Origin: Odiellus spinosus
Lineage: Eukaryota > Arthropoda > Arachnida > Opiliones > Phalangiidae
NCBI GenBank assembly: GCA_963920705.1
Contig: CAWUCO010000227.1
Coordinates: 1 to 64,000 of the forward strand
Direction of reading: 5' to 3'
DNA length: 64,000 nucleotides
The position numbers were made by a program, and so were the translations under genes. Below the pieces are notes generated by a model. That model searched no databases. It saw only the letters and a program-made list of their open reading frames with translations, and was not told the origin of the DNA. This document shows positions 24,079 through 33,800 of this stretch, one piece after another; within the stretch, counting starts at the first letter, position 1, and every line of letters starts with the position of its first letter.

Positions 24079-24276
24079 TTAATAACCAGATACATAATCA
24101 TCAGGGTCCGAATCCCATGCTTCTTGATAATATACCTCTTGATCAACATAGAAATCTCTTAAGGTATCATTTCTAAAGACTCTGTTCTCTGGGTTATAAT
24201 CCCAATTAAAAGCATGATATCGTGAATAATTAACAATAGGTTGATGAACTCGCGAACTCTGAAATAGTTCTTCCAA
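24079..24276 (-). CDS. Small unrecognised frame, Tyr/Asp-rich
   Basis: 65 codons (MEELFQSSRVHQP...), rich in Tyr, Asn and Asp, with an acidic end (DSDPDDYVSGY). No motif is recognised. It lies downstream on the same strand as three other small frames (24323-25213) and could be a last exon of that group. Confidence 0.3.
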   Translation of the reverse strand: MEELFQSSRVHQPIVNYSRYHAFNWDYNPENRVFRNDTLRDFYVDQEVYYQEAWDSDPDDYVSGY

Positions 24277-24322
24277 ATAAGTCCAATGGAACTTTCTTTG
24301 CTTTCGAATAATTCGTTATACT

Positions 24323-24610
24323 TCACCTAGTTTCAGAAGGTTCTTGCGGTAAGCCAAACCGGCGGTTGATCCAAGTTTCAGTGTTTTTAAATGTTCTGTT
24401 TGAACCAATTTCATACAATAATTTAATTAACGCTGTATTTATAACACACTGTACAGCCATACCGCTATGACAAATATATCCAAGGACTAATGCTGTTTTT
24501 CTGATATTGGTACACCTCCATTTTTGATCGTGGTAATATTTATGTATCATTCCTAATCTACATTCTGTCGTCAAAATATGCTCACTACAATCTCGCGCAT
24601 CAATTATCAT
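24323..24610 (-). CDS. Unrecognised 95-codon frame
   Basis: Begins MIIDARDCSEHILTTECRLG. It contains five Cys and a mostly hydrophobic stretch (ALVLGYICHSGMAVQCVINT) too polar to be a certain membrane helix. Spacing to its neighbours is 45-50 bases on each side, all on the same strand. Family unknown. Confidence 0.35.
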   Translation of the reverse strand: MIIDARDCSEHILTTECRLGMIHKYYHDQKWRCTNIRKTALVLGYICHSGMAVQCVINTALIKLLYEIGSNRTFKNTETWINRRFGLPQEPSETR

Positions 24611-24654
24611 TGGATTAGAATTATGTCTATTGAGGTGAGGGGTTATTTTAACGA

Positions 24655-24876
24655 CTAATCCACGTCCATTTTTAACATTTCACTCGCAATTAGACGTCTT
24701 AAGACTTGATTTAAAAACCGATATTTTTGCACATATCTCTTTCTATTTCCTAATATCTTAATTAAACATATCGTACAGTCTAGTCTAGGAATTTTACTAT
24801 TTAGGTTTTCCTTAATTTTAAACTCGTCATAAAAATGGTACGAAGAATACATGTTCATATTTTCGGATAAATGCAC
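24655..24876 (-). CDS. Small frame overlapping Cys-rich member 2
   Basis: 73 codons starting MHLSENMNMYSSYHFYDEFK. It overlaps the end of the Cys-rich gene by 22 bases. It contains LDCTICLIKILGNRKRY and is basic. A similar overlap follows the plus-strand paralogue at 23723. Function unknown. Confidence 0.35.
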   Translation of the reverse strand: MHLSENMNMYSSYHFYDEFKIKENLNSKIPRLDCTICLIKILGNRKRYVQKYRFLNQVLRRLIASEMLKMDVD

Positions 24877-25213
24877 AAATAGTTTTGATTTTCGTACAAT
24901 TTACAAGGTTTTAAGTAACGGTGACGTTTCCAACTGAATAAATCACAATTTACGCAAAAGAAATTATCTGGTAAATGTTGAGGAAACGTTTCCGGAATGA
25001 TACTTGATAATTCTAAACCAGTTTTAATATAAACTGATTTCTTATAACAAACACATTTGGTATTTAAACAGTAATAAATCGTCACGTTTTCACTTGGTTG
25101 AATAGTAACATCACAACTTGTTTCACAACAGAAGCACGCAACAATTTGATTTGAAGAAATGCTTGTTTTATTGTACTTGAATATATCATCAAATTGGTTT
25201 TGTAACATATCTG
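24855..25213 (-). CDS. Cys-rich family protein, member 2
   Basis: The coding stretch begins after a TATTTTCAG acceptor near 25214 (ATATG start region, MLQNQFDDIFKYNK). The Cys pattern is ACFCCETSCDV, TIYYCLNTKCVCYKKSVYI, DNFFCVNCDLFSWKRHRYLK, then C-x14-C at the end. About half the positions are shared with member 1 at 23365-23736. The two genes converge tail to tail. The paired Cys suggest one or two zinc sites. There is no signal peptide, so a secreted disulphide protein is less likely. The upstream exon is not identified. Confidence 0.6.
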
Positions 25214-25523
25214 AAAATATATAGTATAAAATCAATAAACTTATGTGCGACAGATCTTGAAAGGATGCGAGAAATTTAATATTCTTCAAGGTTAAGAACG
25301 CTTAATATTAAGACGTGGGAGAATAAAATATTTAAGTGACCTCCAAAAGACTTTACTTCATGCTAAAAAAGTACTTATATGTTAATATAGTCAATTTAGT
25401 CTAGACATTTTTTTATACCTAACATTACCCACGAATTTCACCCCTGACAACAACATTTAAATATCTCTTAAACTCAAACGTGGTTATGAAGAATTTTTTA
25501 TCAAAGAACCTTGAGTTGCTTAG

Positions 25524-25530
25524 TATATAA
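25524..25530 (+). promoter_or_regulatory. TATA-like box before the acidic gene
   Basis: TATATAA lies about 90 bases before the ATG at 25616. A pyrimidine-rich stretch (CTCGCTCGCC) near the expected start region lies between them. Confidence 0.4.
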
Positions 25531-25615
25531 ACATTGTAAGTTTAATACTAATATTCATTTGAAACTTAGTCGCTCTTTTGTATACTCGCTCGCCTATTTT
25601 ACCTAAATATTTACT

Positions 25616-25907
25616 ATGTACCGTGGAGAGATCAAAGATATCACCGAGATTATGTAAGACAATATCGAAAATTAAATAAAGTATGTAATAACTAATGTAT
25701 TTTCAAAATAGTCCACCACTCGGTGATATAGTAGAAGAAGAAATCATAGACGAATGGGATGTAGAAGTAGGAGAGGAAGAATTAGATGATTGGAATGAAG
25801 ATGAAGAAGTATTAGAACTAGACGTTTTGGAGGAAGAAGTGGATGAAGAAGATGGAGAGGGGGAGGAAGAAGATCAGGGAGAAATCCCACCGATGGAGTA
25901 TGAGTAA
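25616..25907 (+). CDS. Extremely acidic two-exon protein
   Basis: Exon 1 (25616-25652) encodes MYRGEIKDITEI. The intron has a GTAAGA donor and an AAAATAG acceptor (about 25653-25710). Exon 2 continues in phase with PPLGDIVEEEIIDEW and is then more than half Asp/Glu (EELDDWNEDEEVLELDVLEE and on) to a stop at 25907. The direct reading of the intron gives an earlier stop, so the splice is needed. Acidic tails of this kind occur in histone- or nucleic-acid-mimicking proteins; I infer no specific role. It lies in the small-gene cluster with a TATA box upstream. Confidence 0.5.
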
Positions 25908-25981
25908 GCTAAACAATACTTATATATCAACATTTATATATATATTACATTTTTATATGTTATTTCAATAAGAAAATTTTA

Positions 25982-26055
25982 TGCCCCTACGAAACTTAGG
26001 GTAGGCTTTCCTGTTAGGCTTCGGTGCATTACAGGTAAGCCCCCATACAGGGGCA
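25982..26055. repeat. 74-nt nested inverted repeat (hairpin)
   Basis: The outer arms TGCCCCT and AGGGGCA pair exactly. Inside, GGCTTTCCTGT pairs with ACAGGTAAGCC with one mismatch, around a GCTTCGGTGC tip. Size and nesting recall a tRNA-like fold, but no T-loop or proper anticodon arm is present. It lies between the acidic gene and the next Cys-containing gene. Confidence 0.55.
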
Positions 26056-26269
26056 GCCTCTATCACGTGACCAAATCTCAAAGCTCTAGGACTTGTGGTA
26101 TAGAAGTTATAGCATTACCAAAGGTACATCCCATGTTATTACTATGAAAACCGATGTTTTATCTATGGCTATATATTAAACCTTCCAAATTATTACAAGT
26201 TCGGTTATGTAGTATAGTGTATGTTGATCAACTTGTCTGCTAGTGTTTTAGGTATCTTTATATTGATAA

Positions 26270-26824
26270 ATGAAAAGTTATAGTATTATGTGTGTTTGTG
26301 TGCGCTATATTGAAATCCTGTATTTTAATAGGGAATTGGATACTCCGGCTTCCCCCACGCCTGACTATACCGTCGCTTTCTTTGCTGGTCAGGCGGGGCT
26401 AGGGGGTCATCCTCAAGTTAATCAAGCCCAAGAAGTTGATCAACCCCAAGAGGTCGAGCAACCCCCAATGGTTGCTCAAACACAAGTTGATCAACCTCGA
26501 ACGGTTTGGATAACTGAAGATCCCCCCCAATATTATATTTCTATAATTCAATGGGGTCAACTTCGTAAATTGTAAGTCAGAATACAAAAGTCCACAATTT
26601 ATTTTTTATTATTCTGAAACAGTTTTTATTTTGATAGATATGTCCATGCGCTAGCTTGCAATATCTGCGGAACATTAGAACCTGTAAACTTTAATCATCC
26701 ATTTCCTTATTTAACTACTTTTAAATGTATTAATAACTGTTATTATGCTTATGTAAATGCTTTTACTGGACGTTATTTATTCGTGTGCCAAGCGTCTAAT
26801 ACTTGTGTTTTCGAAATTCTTTAA
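26270..26824 (+). CDS. Pro/Gln repeat protein with Cys-rich end, two or three exons
   Basis: The first part carries a degenerate repeat of Q-x-V-(D/E)-Q-P-(Q/x)-(E/V) (NQAQEVDQPQEVEQPPMV) and ends IIQWGQLRKL at a GTAAGT donor (about 26574). The second exon (26638-26824) follows a TTGATAG acceptor in matching phase and has LACNICGTLEPV, FKCINNCYYAYV and FVCQASNTC. The spacing ACxxC...C...C, and the position of the intron just before it, recall the Cys-rich pair at 23365 and 25213, so it may be a distant third member. An acceptor-like AATAG at 26331 means the first 20 codons may be intron. Confidence 0.45.
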
Positions 26825-27094
26825 AAGTTTTATTATATTTAGCTTATTTTTACATTTATATTTTAAACCCTTTTAATATATTTTAATTACTATACATATA
26901 TATATATTTATACAATTTTTTACATTTTATAACTTTAAGACAATTAAAATAAAAAATTAATCAAAATATTCGTCTTCCGAACAGTCACTATATACACTAC
27001 ATATGAGTTCATTATCACTGTCGCTTTCTTCCAAATCAGCGACAGTGTATTCCAATAGGTCGGGATTTTTAATTAAAAAATCCCCGTAAAATTT

Positions 27095-27572
27095 CTAGCT
27101 CTCTCGAGCACATTTTGAAGGAGATAGTTTGTGCATAGAGCAACAATTGTCCGTTGTACCGAATTTTGTACACCCGAGTTGTTCTAAATTAATAATAGGG
27201 GCACCGAGCAAAGCGGAAAGCTCAGCCGTTTTTTCTAATCCTTTAGAGTAAATTTTTTTAAATTTCATCGGATTAATTTTTTGGATGTGGTCTTCTAAAA
27301 TACAGTATCGGGCCAGACCATCATACCACCCCAATCCCGTGAGGTTGTACTTTACCCACGTGTTTGAACGCCGTATTTTGGTTGGTATCACCTCATGTGA
27401 ATACGGTGGTTTATATGTGGCTAGATGGATTGGCCTTACTCTGTTATTTTCTAATATACCTGCTGAAAGTTCTTTAATAACAAAACCATACTCCATCTTT
27501 CTTTTTTGTACATTATACGCCTTGCCAGTCCTACAATATAGCATGTCTACAATAAGGACATCTTCCATATCT
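27095..27572 (-). CDS. Arthropod 'KGLEK / LE-LGC' family protein
   Basis: The reading starts after a TTTTATAG acceptor (MEDVLIVDMLYCRTGK...) and contains FVIKELS, TYKPPYS, NTWVKYNLTGLGWYDGLARY, YSKGLEK, INLEQLGC and C-x3-H-x6-C near the end. This layout belongs to an uncharacterised family that I recall as repeated in many insect genomes. An RNase H-like or DEDD-like fold has been suspected for such layouts, but I see no convincing active site here. About 158 codons, uninterrupted. Its start abuts the divergent frame at 27623. Confidence 0.5.
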
Positions 27573-27622
27573 ATAAAATACAAAAAATATTTTTCAGTGA
27601 AAGATGTCCACATTGTCACCTA

Positions 27623-27958
27623 GTGGAGATATACGAGTCAACGACTGAATTGCCGAGCTATCCTATCACTACGTTCTATTGTCTTAACGAGCTTTGTATT
27701 CATTATCTAACTCTGGTTAAACTTAACTTCTTGTTTAAATCCTATGGTGTAAATGTATTTTTAAATAATTGGGGTTCTTCTATAGCTAAAATTTTAAATC
27801 TACCTTTATTTATTCTGAGCCCCGATTCTAATAAACCAAGTTTGGAAGATGATGAAATAGCGAGAATTAATTTCGATTTATCATCTTCCAAACTTGTTTT
27901 TCTTATCTTTTTAAAAAGTATATTTTTTAATGTTTATATTGTAATAAAGGGTTTTTAA
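27623..27958 (+). CDS. Possible divergent Cys-family member
   Basis: ITTFYCLNELCIHYLTLVKL resembles ITIYYCLNTKCVCYKKSVYI of Cys-rich member 2, while the rest (NNWGSSIAKILNLPLFILS) is not similar. Its end covers a 17-bp inverted repeat (27837-27896). It may be a decayed fourth copy. No ATG is placed convincingly. Confidence 0.3.
   Translation: MEIYESTTELPSYPITTFYCLNELCIHYLTLVKLNFLFKSYGVNVFLNNWGSSIAKILNLPLFILSPDSNKPSLEDDEIARINFDLSSSKLVFLIFLKSIFFNVYIVIKGF
27837..27896. repeat. 17-bp perfect inverted repeat, 26-nt loop
   Basis: CAAGTTTGGAAGATGAT (27837-27853) is exactly complementary to 27880-27896. The loop has a further GAAAT/ATTTC pair. It lies near the 3' end of a plus-strand frame. Confidence 0.85.
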
Positions 27959-27961
27959 ACT

Positions 27962-28419
27962 TTATAACAATAGATCCCAACATGTCATTATTAAATCATG
28001 GATATCTAAATTATAAAAACATACATTGAAATCCTCATCTGGGGTAAGATTTTCAAATGCTTCCTTACAAGCCTTTAATATTTCCGGTTTTAGAGAAGGC
28101 AAACAAAATCTAAAATGGGTTAACATCTGCTTTCTAGTATAAGATTTAAATATGATTTATCAAACTTCTCAAGTACTTTTTTTAAACCCGTTTTCATACT
28201 CCGTACGAATGATTTATATTGTCTTAGGAATGCTAAATGCTCGTTGATTTCCTTTTCGTGCTCCATTAACAGACAATAAGCACTTTCCGTTAATGGAATG
28301 CGAACATCATTCTCAGTGTTGTTTAAAAGTACAGGTAAAAAGTTTTTTATCGATTCTTCCAAATCATTCTTATTGTTAATGATAGCTTCCCAAACTAAGT
28401 CGGGTATTATAGTAACCAT
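27962..28419 (-). CDS. Unrecognised protein, two open stretches
   Basis: 28120-28419 encodes MVTIIPDLVWEAIINNKNDL..., with PLTESAYCLLMEHEKEINEH and a Lys-rich helix. A second open stretch (27962-28115), in another frame, has FCLPSLKPEILKACKEAFEN and CFYNLDIHDLIMTCWDLLL before a stop. They probably once formed one product. It is mostly helical and charged, with no recognised family. Confidence 0.35.
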
Positions 28420-28640
28420 AAAAGTTTGAATTAAGATCGAAGCTTCACCATTTTCTCCAGATGGGAATATATCTATTCTTCCTGTTTTCTTTAATATACT
28501 TAATCTTAAATTTCGTAATATTCGTGGATGTTCTATTATTTATAAATAATCTATTAGAATAATCTATATAGATAAAAAGTTTCAAAAATATTTACTCGTA
28601 GTTGCAGACGTACAAGGAAAAACTGGTATTCACGGAGAGA

Positions 28641-28757
28641 CTGGAGACTGGTATTTGTCGAGAGAGCGGAGACTGGTATTTGTCGAGAGAGCGGAGACTG
28701 GTATTTGTCGAGAGAGCGGAGACTGGTATTTGTCGAGAGAGCAGAGACTGGTATTTA
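28641..28757 (+). repeat. 25-bp tandem repeat, about 4.5 copies
   Basis: The unit is GAGACTGGTATTTGTCG plus AGAGAGCG, repeated with almost no change. It lies inside a 98-codon frame (28602-28898) that reads it in rotating frames, so the frame is probably a consequence of the repeat. Confidence 0.9.
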
Positions 28758-28899
28758 ACCAGAGAGAGTGCTGTTCTTTTAACAGGAAAGTTAGAAGACT
28801 GTTTTGTTGAGACTACAAGAAACTTGTGGTGTTTTCCAATGGAAAGGATTGCTGTATTTATACTAAATTTTCACGTGGATAACCCGTGGTCTTTTTAAT

Positions 28900-29411
28900 A
28901 AAATATATTGGAAAAAACGTCTCATTATTAATACACCTTTGAATAAAATTATTGTGAAAGACGTTTCAATTTATTCCTATATTTTTAAATCCAAGGTTGT
29001 AATAATTAATTATAAAAAGCGAGTCTAGTTTGACAAGCAATAAAATCATGAAAAAATTTCGTGGGAAGATAAAAATTCTCCAAGGTTAGCCAGACGGATG
29101 TGGGATAATTAATCATTTTAGAAATAACAGAACCCTAGTGTGTTGAAGTTTTTAAAAACGTGGGTAGATAGAATAGTAAGATGAAAATATAATTATATAA
29201 ATGACCTCCAAAAAGAGACCCTACTTTGTTAAGAATTAGAAATCGTGAGAAAAACGGATGTCTGGTAATTATATATCATTAATATTTAAAAGCGAGTTGT
29301 TGAAACTTTCAAACAAACCATGCGGGTAGGTAGAGTTCCTCTCTTAAGAAAAACTAACCTTGAGAGACGTCTCGAGAATCTTAAAGATTGAAAAAAAGGC
29401 AAATCGAGGGG
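28900..29411. other. Spacer with a phrase shared with 25.3 kb
   Basis: No gene. GACCTCCAAAAAGAGAC at about 29202 resembles GACCTCCAAAAGACTTTAC at about 25340, each 200-250 bases upstream of a TATA-bearing gene. This may be a shared promoter element or an old duplication. Confidence 0.3.
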
Positions 29412-29418
29412 TATAAAA
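29412..29418 (+). promoter_or_regulatory. TATA box before the 29467 frame
   Basis: TATAAAA lies 49 bases upstream of the ATG at 29467 in a GC-flanked context (GGGGTATAAAAACCC), with a TTCTCGACTTCACTCC stretch between, well placed for transcription start. Confidence 0.5.
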
Positions 29419-29466
29419 ACCCAGTGGATTTTTAGAAGGAACACGCATTCTCGACTTCACTCCGAT

Positions 29467-29902
29467 ATGAGTACATCGTCTTTGGGTAAGCGACGTATTT
29501 TAGATTTTAACGAAAGATTTCCCGAATACGCGGATATTGACGAAGAGCTTGAAGAGCAGGCTCAAGTTAAAACCGTACAAGAAGAGAGTACAATCCAAAA
29601 GTCAAGGAGGGATAGTACCCAAATACGATTTAAAGAGAACGTCAGAAACTTATTCAATTTCTCTCCCACCTCAGAAAGGTGATTATTATATTGATATTCA
29701 ACTATACGAATGGAAAGATATTAAGGATCATTTCTTAAGCGATATCTGGACCGCTAATGGAAAAAGAATTAAGTTTATAGTAAATGAAGATGATATAGAT
29801 GGACAACTGATTCGTAAAATAATTGCTAAGGTGTCGAGACAAATGCGAGAAAGCCACGAAAAAATCGTTAAACCACCTACTAAACGTCCCAAAAAAAGTT
29901 AA
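29467..29902 (+). CDS. Unrecognised charged protein, broken
   Basis: Two overlapping open stretches (29467-29682 and 29537-29902). The first begins MSTSSLGKRRILDFNERFPE (basic then acidic). The second carries DYYIDIQLYEWKDIKDHF, KRIKFIVNEDDIDGQLIRK and a basic end PPTKRPKKS. The family is not recognised. It may be the first gene of the element whose PolB lies downstream, and is treated here as part of that fossil. Confidence 0.4.
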
Positions 29903-30385
29903 GTGATGAATCCTCCTTCTTTAACGATTATTGTTACAAACGCTATAGTTAAAAATGGACAAACAAAACGTTTATTCGATACTGGCATACACGCAAGCCT
30001 TTTAAAGAGATTTTATTACAATCATTTCTATTATTGTAATATCTTAAACATATTAGATGATTTGAACTGGATATCTAAGAGAGGCAGTGGACATATGCCA
30101 AGGAAATATTATTATAAGAATAAATATAGATGGTCCGTAACGTGTTTTTCGGATATCGTTATAACTTTACCTAAACAACTCCCTGATCGTTACGCGAATA
30201 CGCATTGGGGTGAACCTTGTAACATTCAACCCAGGAATGGTAAATATAATCTAGAATATTTATTCCGGGAAAAGAAAAGAGAGTTAATTGAAACCAAAAG
30301 AAAATTATATTTTAACGGTTTTTTATCACGGACATTAATCTTATTGAATATGTTTTGGATCATTTTTGTAATCAAATATTTTTAA
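29903..30385 (+). CDS. Unrecognised 160-codon frame
   Basis: It follows the previous stop directly. It contains FDTGIHASLLKRFYYNHFYY, WSVTCFSDIVITLPKQLPDR and a hydrophobic last segment (TLILLNMFWIIFVIKYF) that could be one membrane helix. The middle (HWGEPCNIQPRNGKYNLEYL) looks like folded protein. No family recognised. Confidence 0.4.
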   Translation: MMNPPSLTIIVTNAIVKNGQTKRLFDTGIHASLLKRFYYNHFYYCNILNILDDLNWISKRGSGHMPRKYYYKNKYRWSVTCFSDIVITLPKQLPDRYANTHWGEPCNIQPRNGKYNLEYLFREKKRELIETKRKLYFNGFLSRTLILLNMFWIIFVIKYF

Positions 30386-30469
30386 AATATTCTGAACTTG
30401 TAAAAGAAAATAATAATAATCCAGTTGTAATTTTGGATTTATGTAAAATTTTTTACACTTCCATGTAGG

Positions 30470-30745
30470 GTGACAATAGGTAATTTGACTGATGAAAGTT
30501 ACATTGTTAAATTGTTTAAATATTGTATGGATTACAGTAATTTTATAACATTTTTATTAGTGTCTGCTCGTGTTGGAATTTCTGACTTGTTATATTTTGA
30601 ATTGCCCAATTTTAAGCAAATTGTCTCATACTCGAGAGATAAATCTAACATATTCGCTTACGAATATAGTTTGAAACCATTTCAAGCTCCTCCGATAATT
30701 AGATTGTATGGTTTATCAGTGCCAGAGATAGAAAATATATTATGA
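30470..30745 (+). CDS. Unrecognised 91-codon frame
   Basis: Contains VKLFKYCMDYSNFITFLLVS, RVGISDLLYFELPNFKQIV and PFQAPPIIRLYGLSVPEIEN. The second half looks like a folded domain. It lies 62 bases before the PolB region on the same strand. Function unknown. Confidence 0.35.
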   Translation: MTIGNLTDESYIVKLFKYCMDYSNFITFLLVSARVGISDLLYFELPNFKQIVSYSRDKSNIFAYEYSLKPFQAPPIIRLYGLSVPEIENIL

Positions 30746-30806
30746 ATCCGTTCTTTTAATGCGAGCTATATGTCGTTAATACGAATAAAAAAAATCCCAA
30801 AAACCA

Positions 30807-33800
30807 TTGTGTCTTAAAACAATTTTTGTACTGAGTTTCCGAAAAATAAAAACACGTATTTCTTATATTAATGGATATGGATTTAAGTTGTATGATTCAT
30901 TTAAAATGAGTAGCTCAGAGTTCTCGGACAATGAAAATGAACCTTTAAATTTAAGTTTGAAATATAACCCGAAACAATATTATTATTGCGAAAGAATGCT
31001 TAATAAGAAATCTTTAAAATATAAATGTCATCAACTGAAATTTAAAGTAAATTTTAAGAATTTAGATCGTATTAAACTAACCGAAGTCCATGACACATTT
31101 ATAAGTATCATAAATTCTATCCTTACTGAATTGTTACAAGGTTATCAAGGTTACAATCGAGTTAGATTTTGTATACGATCGGATGAATTGGAAAACCCGA
31201 TTAATTTAAGATTTATGAATATAAATGAATTAACGGCTCAACGAATTCTTGGTGCTATTTCGCAAGTGGCTCAATCCAATAGAAATTTCCATTTACAAGC
31301 GTCTCTCACTTTTGACGTTATTTTTTTACAATGTGATGTTCCTGTTGGAACTCGACAAAAATCATTTAACGTTAGAAACATTATACCATTTGATAGTTTT
31401 TTAAAATCCAATCCAAATTATATTTATATTGAAAATAACGATAATTTGTGTTTTGGGAGAGCGCTGGTAATTGGAATTTATTTAGCTAATATCAGATATG
31501 AAAAAAGACAGAATAAAAAGCGACAATTATCCAACGATGAAAAATCTTATTACAAACAAATTAGAGAGTAGTCATCCTTTACAAAAAAAGGAAGCTCTAA
31601 GATTATATCATCGAGCTAATATCGAGCCCGGAGCCGTTAATTTAAATAATATTCAACAATTTCAAAATTATTTGAATGAGTATCAGATTATAGTTATTGC
31701 CGTTGAAAACTTGGAAAAATATTTCGTTGGACCTTATAGAGAAAAACAAATCTTTCTTATCCTGGTCAACGATTCTCACGTGCACGTACTCAAAGACTAT
31801 CATTTTATTAAAGGTGGTAAAGCCTACTGTTCAAAATGTTTAGTTATATTTCATAGACACTCACAAATTAAAGATCATCAATGCGAGACAAGAGTTAAAT
31901 GTTCTCGTTGCAAAACCTTAAACGTTTTTCACGAGGATAAATTATTAATACCGATAAGATGTAGAAAATGTTTTCGATATTTCAAAGGTCAAGTCTGTTA
32001 CGATTTACATTGTAATAACGGTACTTGCGAAAACTTTAAACGCGGTTTAGAGTGTGGTTTAGAAAAAACTGAAAACCACGAATGCTCGACGCAATGTAAA
32101 AACTGTTTAATTAAACACGAAAAAAATCATTGTTACGTTATGCCGTTAACAACTAAATACGACCCGACTCGGCGTTGTTACTTTGATTCAGAATCGATTG
32201 TTAAAAATGGTGAACACGTACCGGTTTTAATCGTTAGTGCTATGGAAAAAGAAGAGAAAGAATACGATTACCGGATCTTTCGCGGATTCAATTGTGTAGA
32301 ACAATTCTTATCTTATTTGTTCCAAACGAAAGAGACATTTACTCAACACGAAACCAAACGAACGAAAAAAATACTTCCGTTGTTCGATCACGTGACTATA
32401 ATGGCTCATAATAGCAAAGGGTTCGACTCATTTTTTATTTTAAACCAATTGTTAAAAATGTCGGTTAAATTTAGCGTTGTTTTTGACGGAAGTAAATTGT
32501 TAGGAATATTTCTACCAGCATTGAAAATCAAATTTATCGATTCGTTTAATTTTGTTTCTCAACCACTTCGAGCCTTTCCGTCAACATTTTCTCTCAAAGA
32601 GGAAAAACAATTTTTCCCCTATATATTTCATAACGAGAGTACGATGGAATATTGCGGACCGACACCTTCTATAGAATATTTTCAACCCGAACATATGAAA
32701 GAAAAAGATTACCACGAGTTTCTACAATGGTATGAAGAAAAAAAGAAACAATCAGTCTATAATTTACGAGAGGAATTGGAATACTACACCGTTATGGATG
32801 TGAAAGTTTTACAACAGGGTGTTGATAAATTTCGAGAACTCTTTGTGAAAGAAACGAAATTTGACGTGACTAATATGAATGCTTTAACTATCGCTGGTGC
32901 CTGCACGAATATTTTTCTTCACAAATATTTGGAAGAATATACTTTAGCCGTGGTCCCCGCTAATGGTTACGGAAATAAATGTAATCAAAGTCAATCGGCT
33001 CTGAAATGGTTGGCTTGGGAGGAAAAGAAAAGAGGGATAAAAATTCGAACAAGTCTTTCTTTGGAAGGCGAGAAGAAAATTGGTCGTTTCCCGGTGGACG
33101 GTTATTCTAGCCATCCAGAAATCATCTTTCAATACGATGGCGATTTCATTCACGGATGTCCTCTTCACACTTAAGGAGGTCAATGGAATCCTCTTTTACA
33201 AGATACTTTCAAAAATTTGTACGAAAGAACCTTGGATCGAGATGATGAGATAAAAGCAACAGCACCGAACGCCGAATACGTTCGAATATGGAGTTGTGAA
33301 TTTGACGAGATGTTAAAAAAGGATTTGGAAATGAAGAATTTTTGCGCTTCTCTAAAATTTCGCGATCCTATCGGACCTCGATCTGCCTTGTACGGAGGTC
33401 GGACAGAATGGTTGTATTATAAGGTTCAGCCGGATGAACGGATATTATATATCGACGTTTGTAGCCTCTACCCTTATGTTTGTAAGACAAAAGATTATCC
33501 TAAGGACTTCCCGGAAATAATTACGCGTGATTTTAATTACGAAAAAATTTTTTATTTTGGATTAATTTCCTGTAAAGTTTTACCTAAAAAAGACGCCTAC
33601 ATACCCGTTTTACCTTACCGAACGCGTAAAAAGCTTTTTTCGCTTTATGTCGGACCTGCGTAGAAAATAATATCGAAACTTGCGATCATACAGATGAAGA
33701 ACGAGCTTTAGAAGGTGTTTGGACCACCCCTGAATTGTACATGGCGGTTGAAGCCGGATATGTTATTATGGAAATCTACGAAGTGCATCATTACCCTAAA

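Noticed and set aside
25982-26055. tRNA gene
   Set aside because: Length and acceptor-like stem fit, but there is no TTC-type T-loop, no 7-nt anticodon loop and no box B promoter.
28602-28898. 98-codon protein over the 25-bp tandem repeat
   Set aside because: The open frame is produced by the stop-free repeat; the rest has no recognisable sequence.
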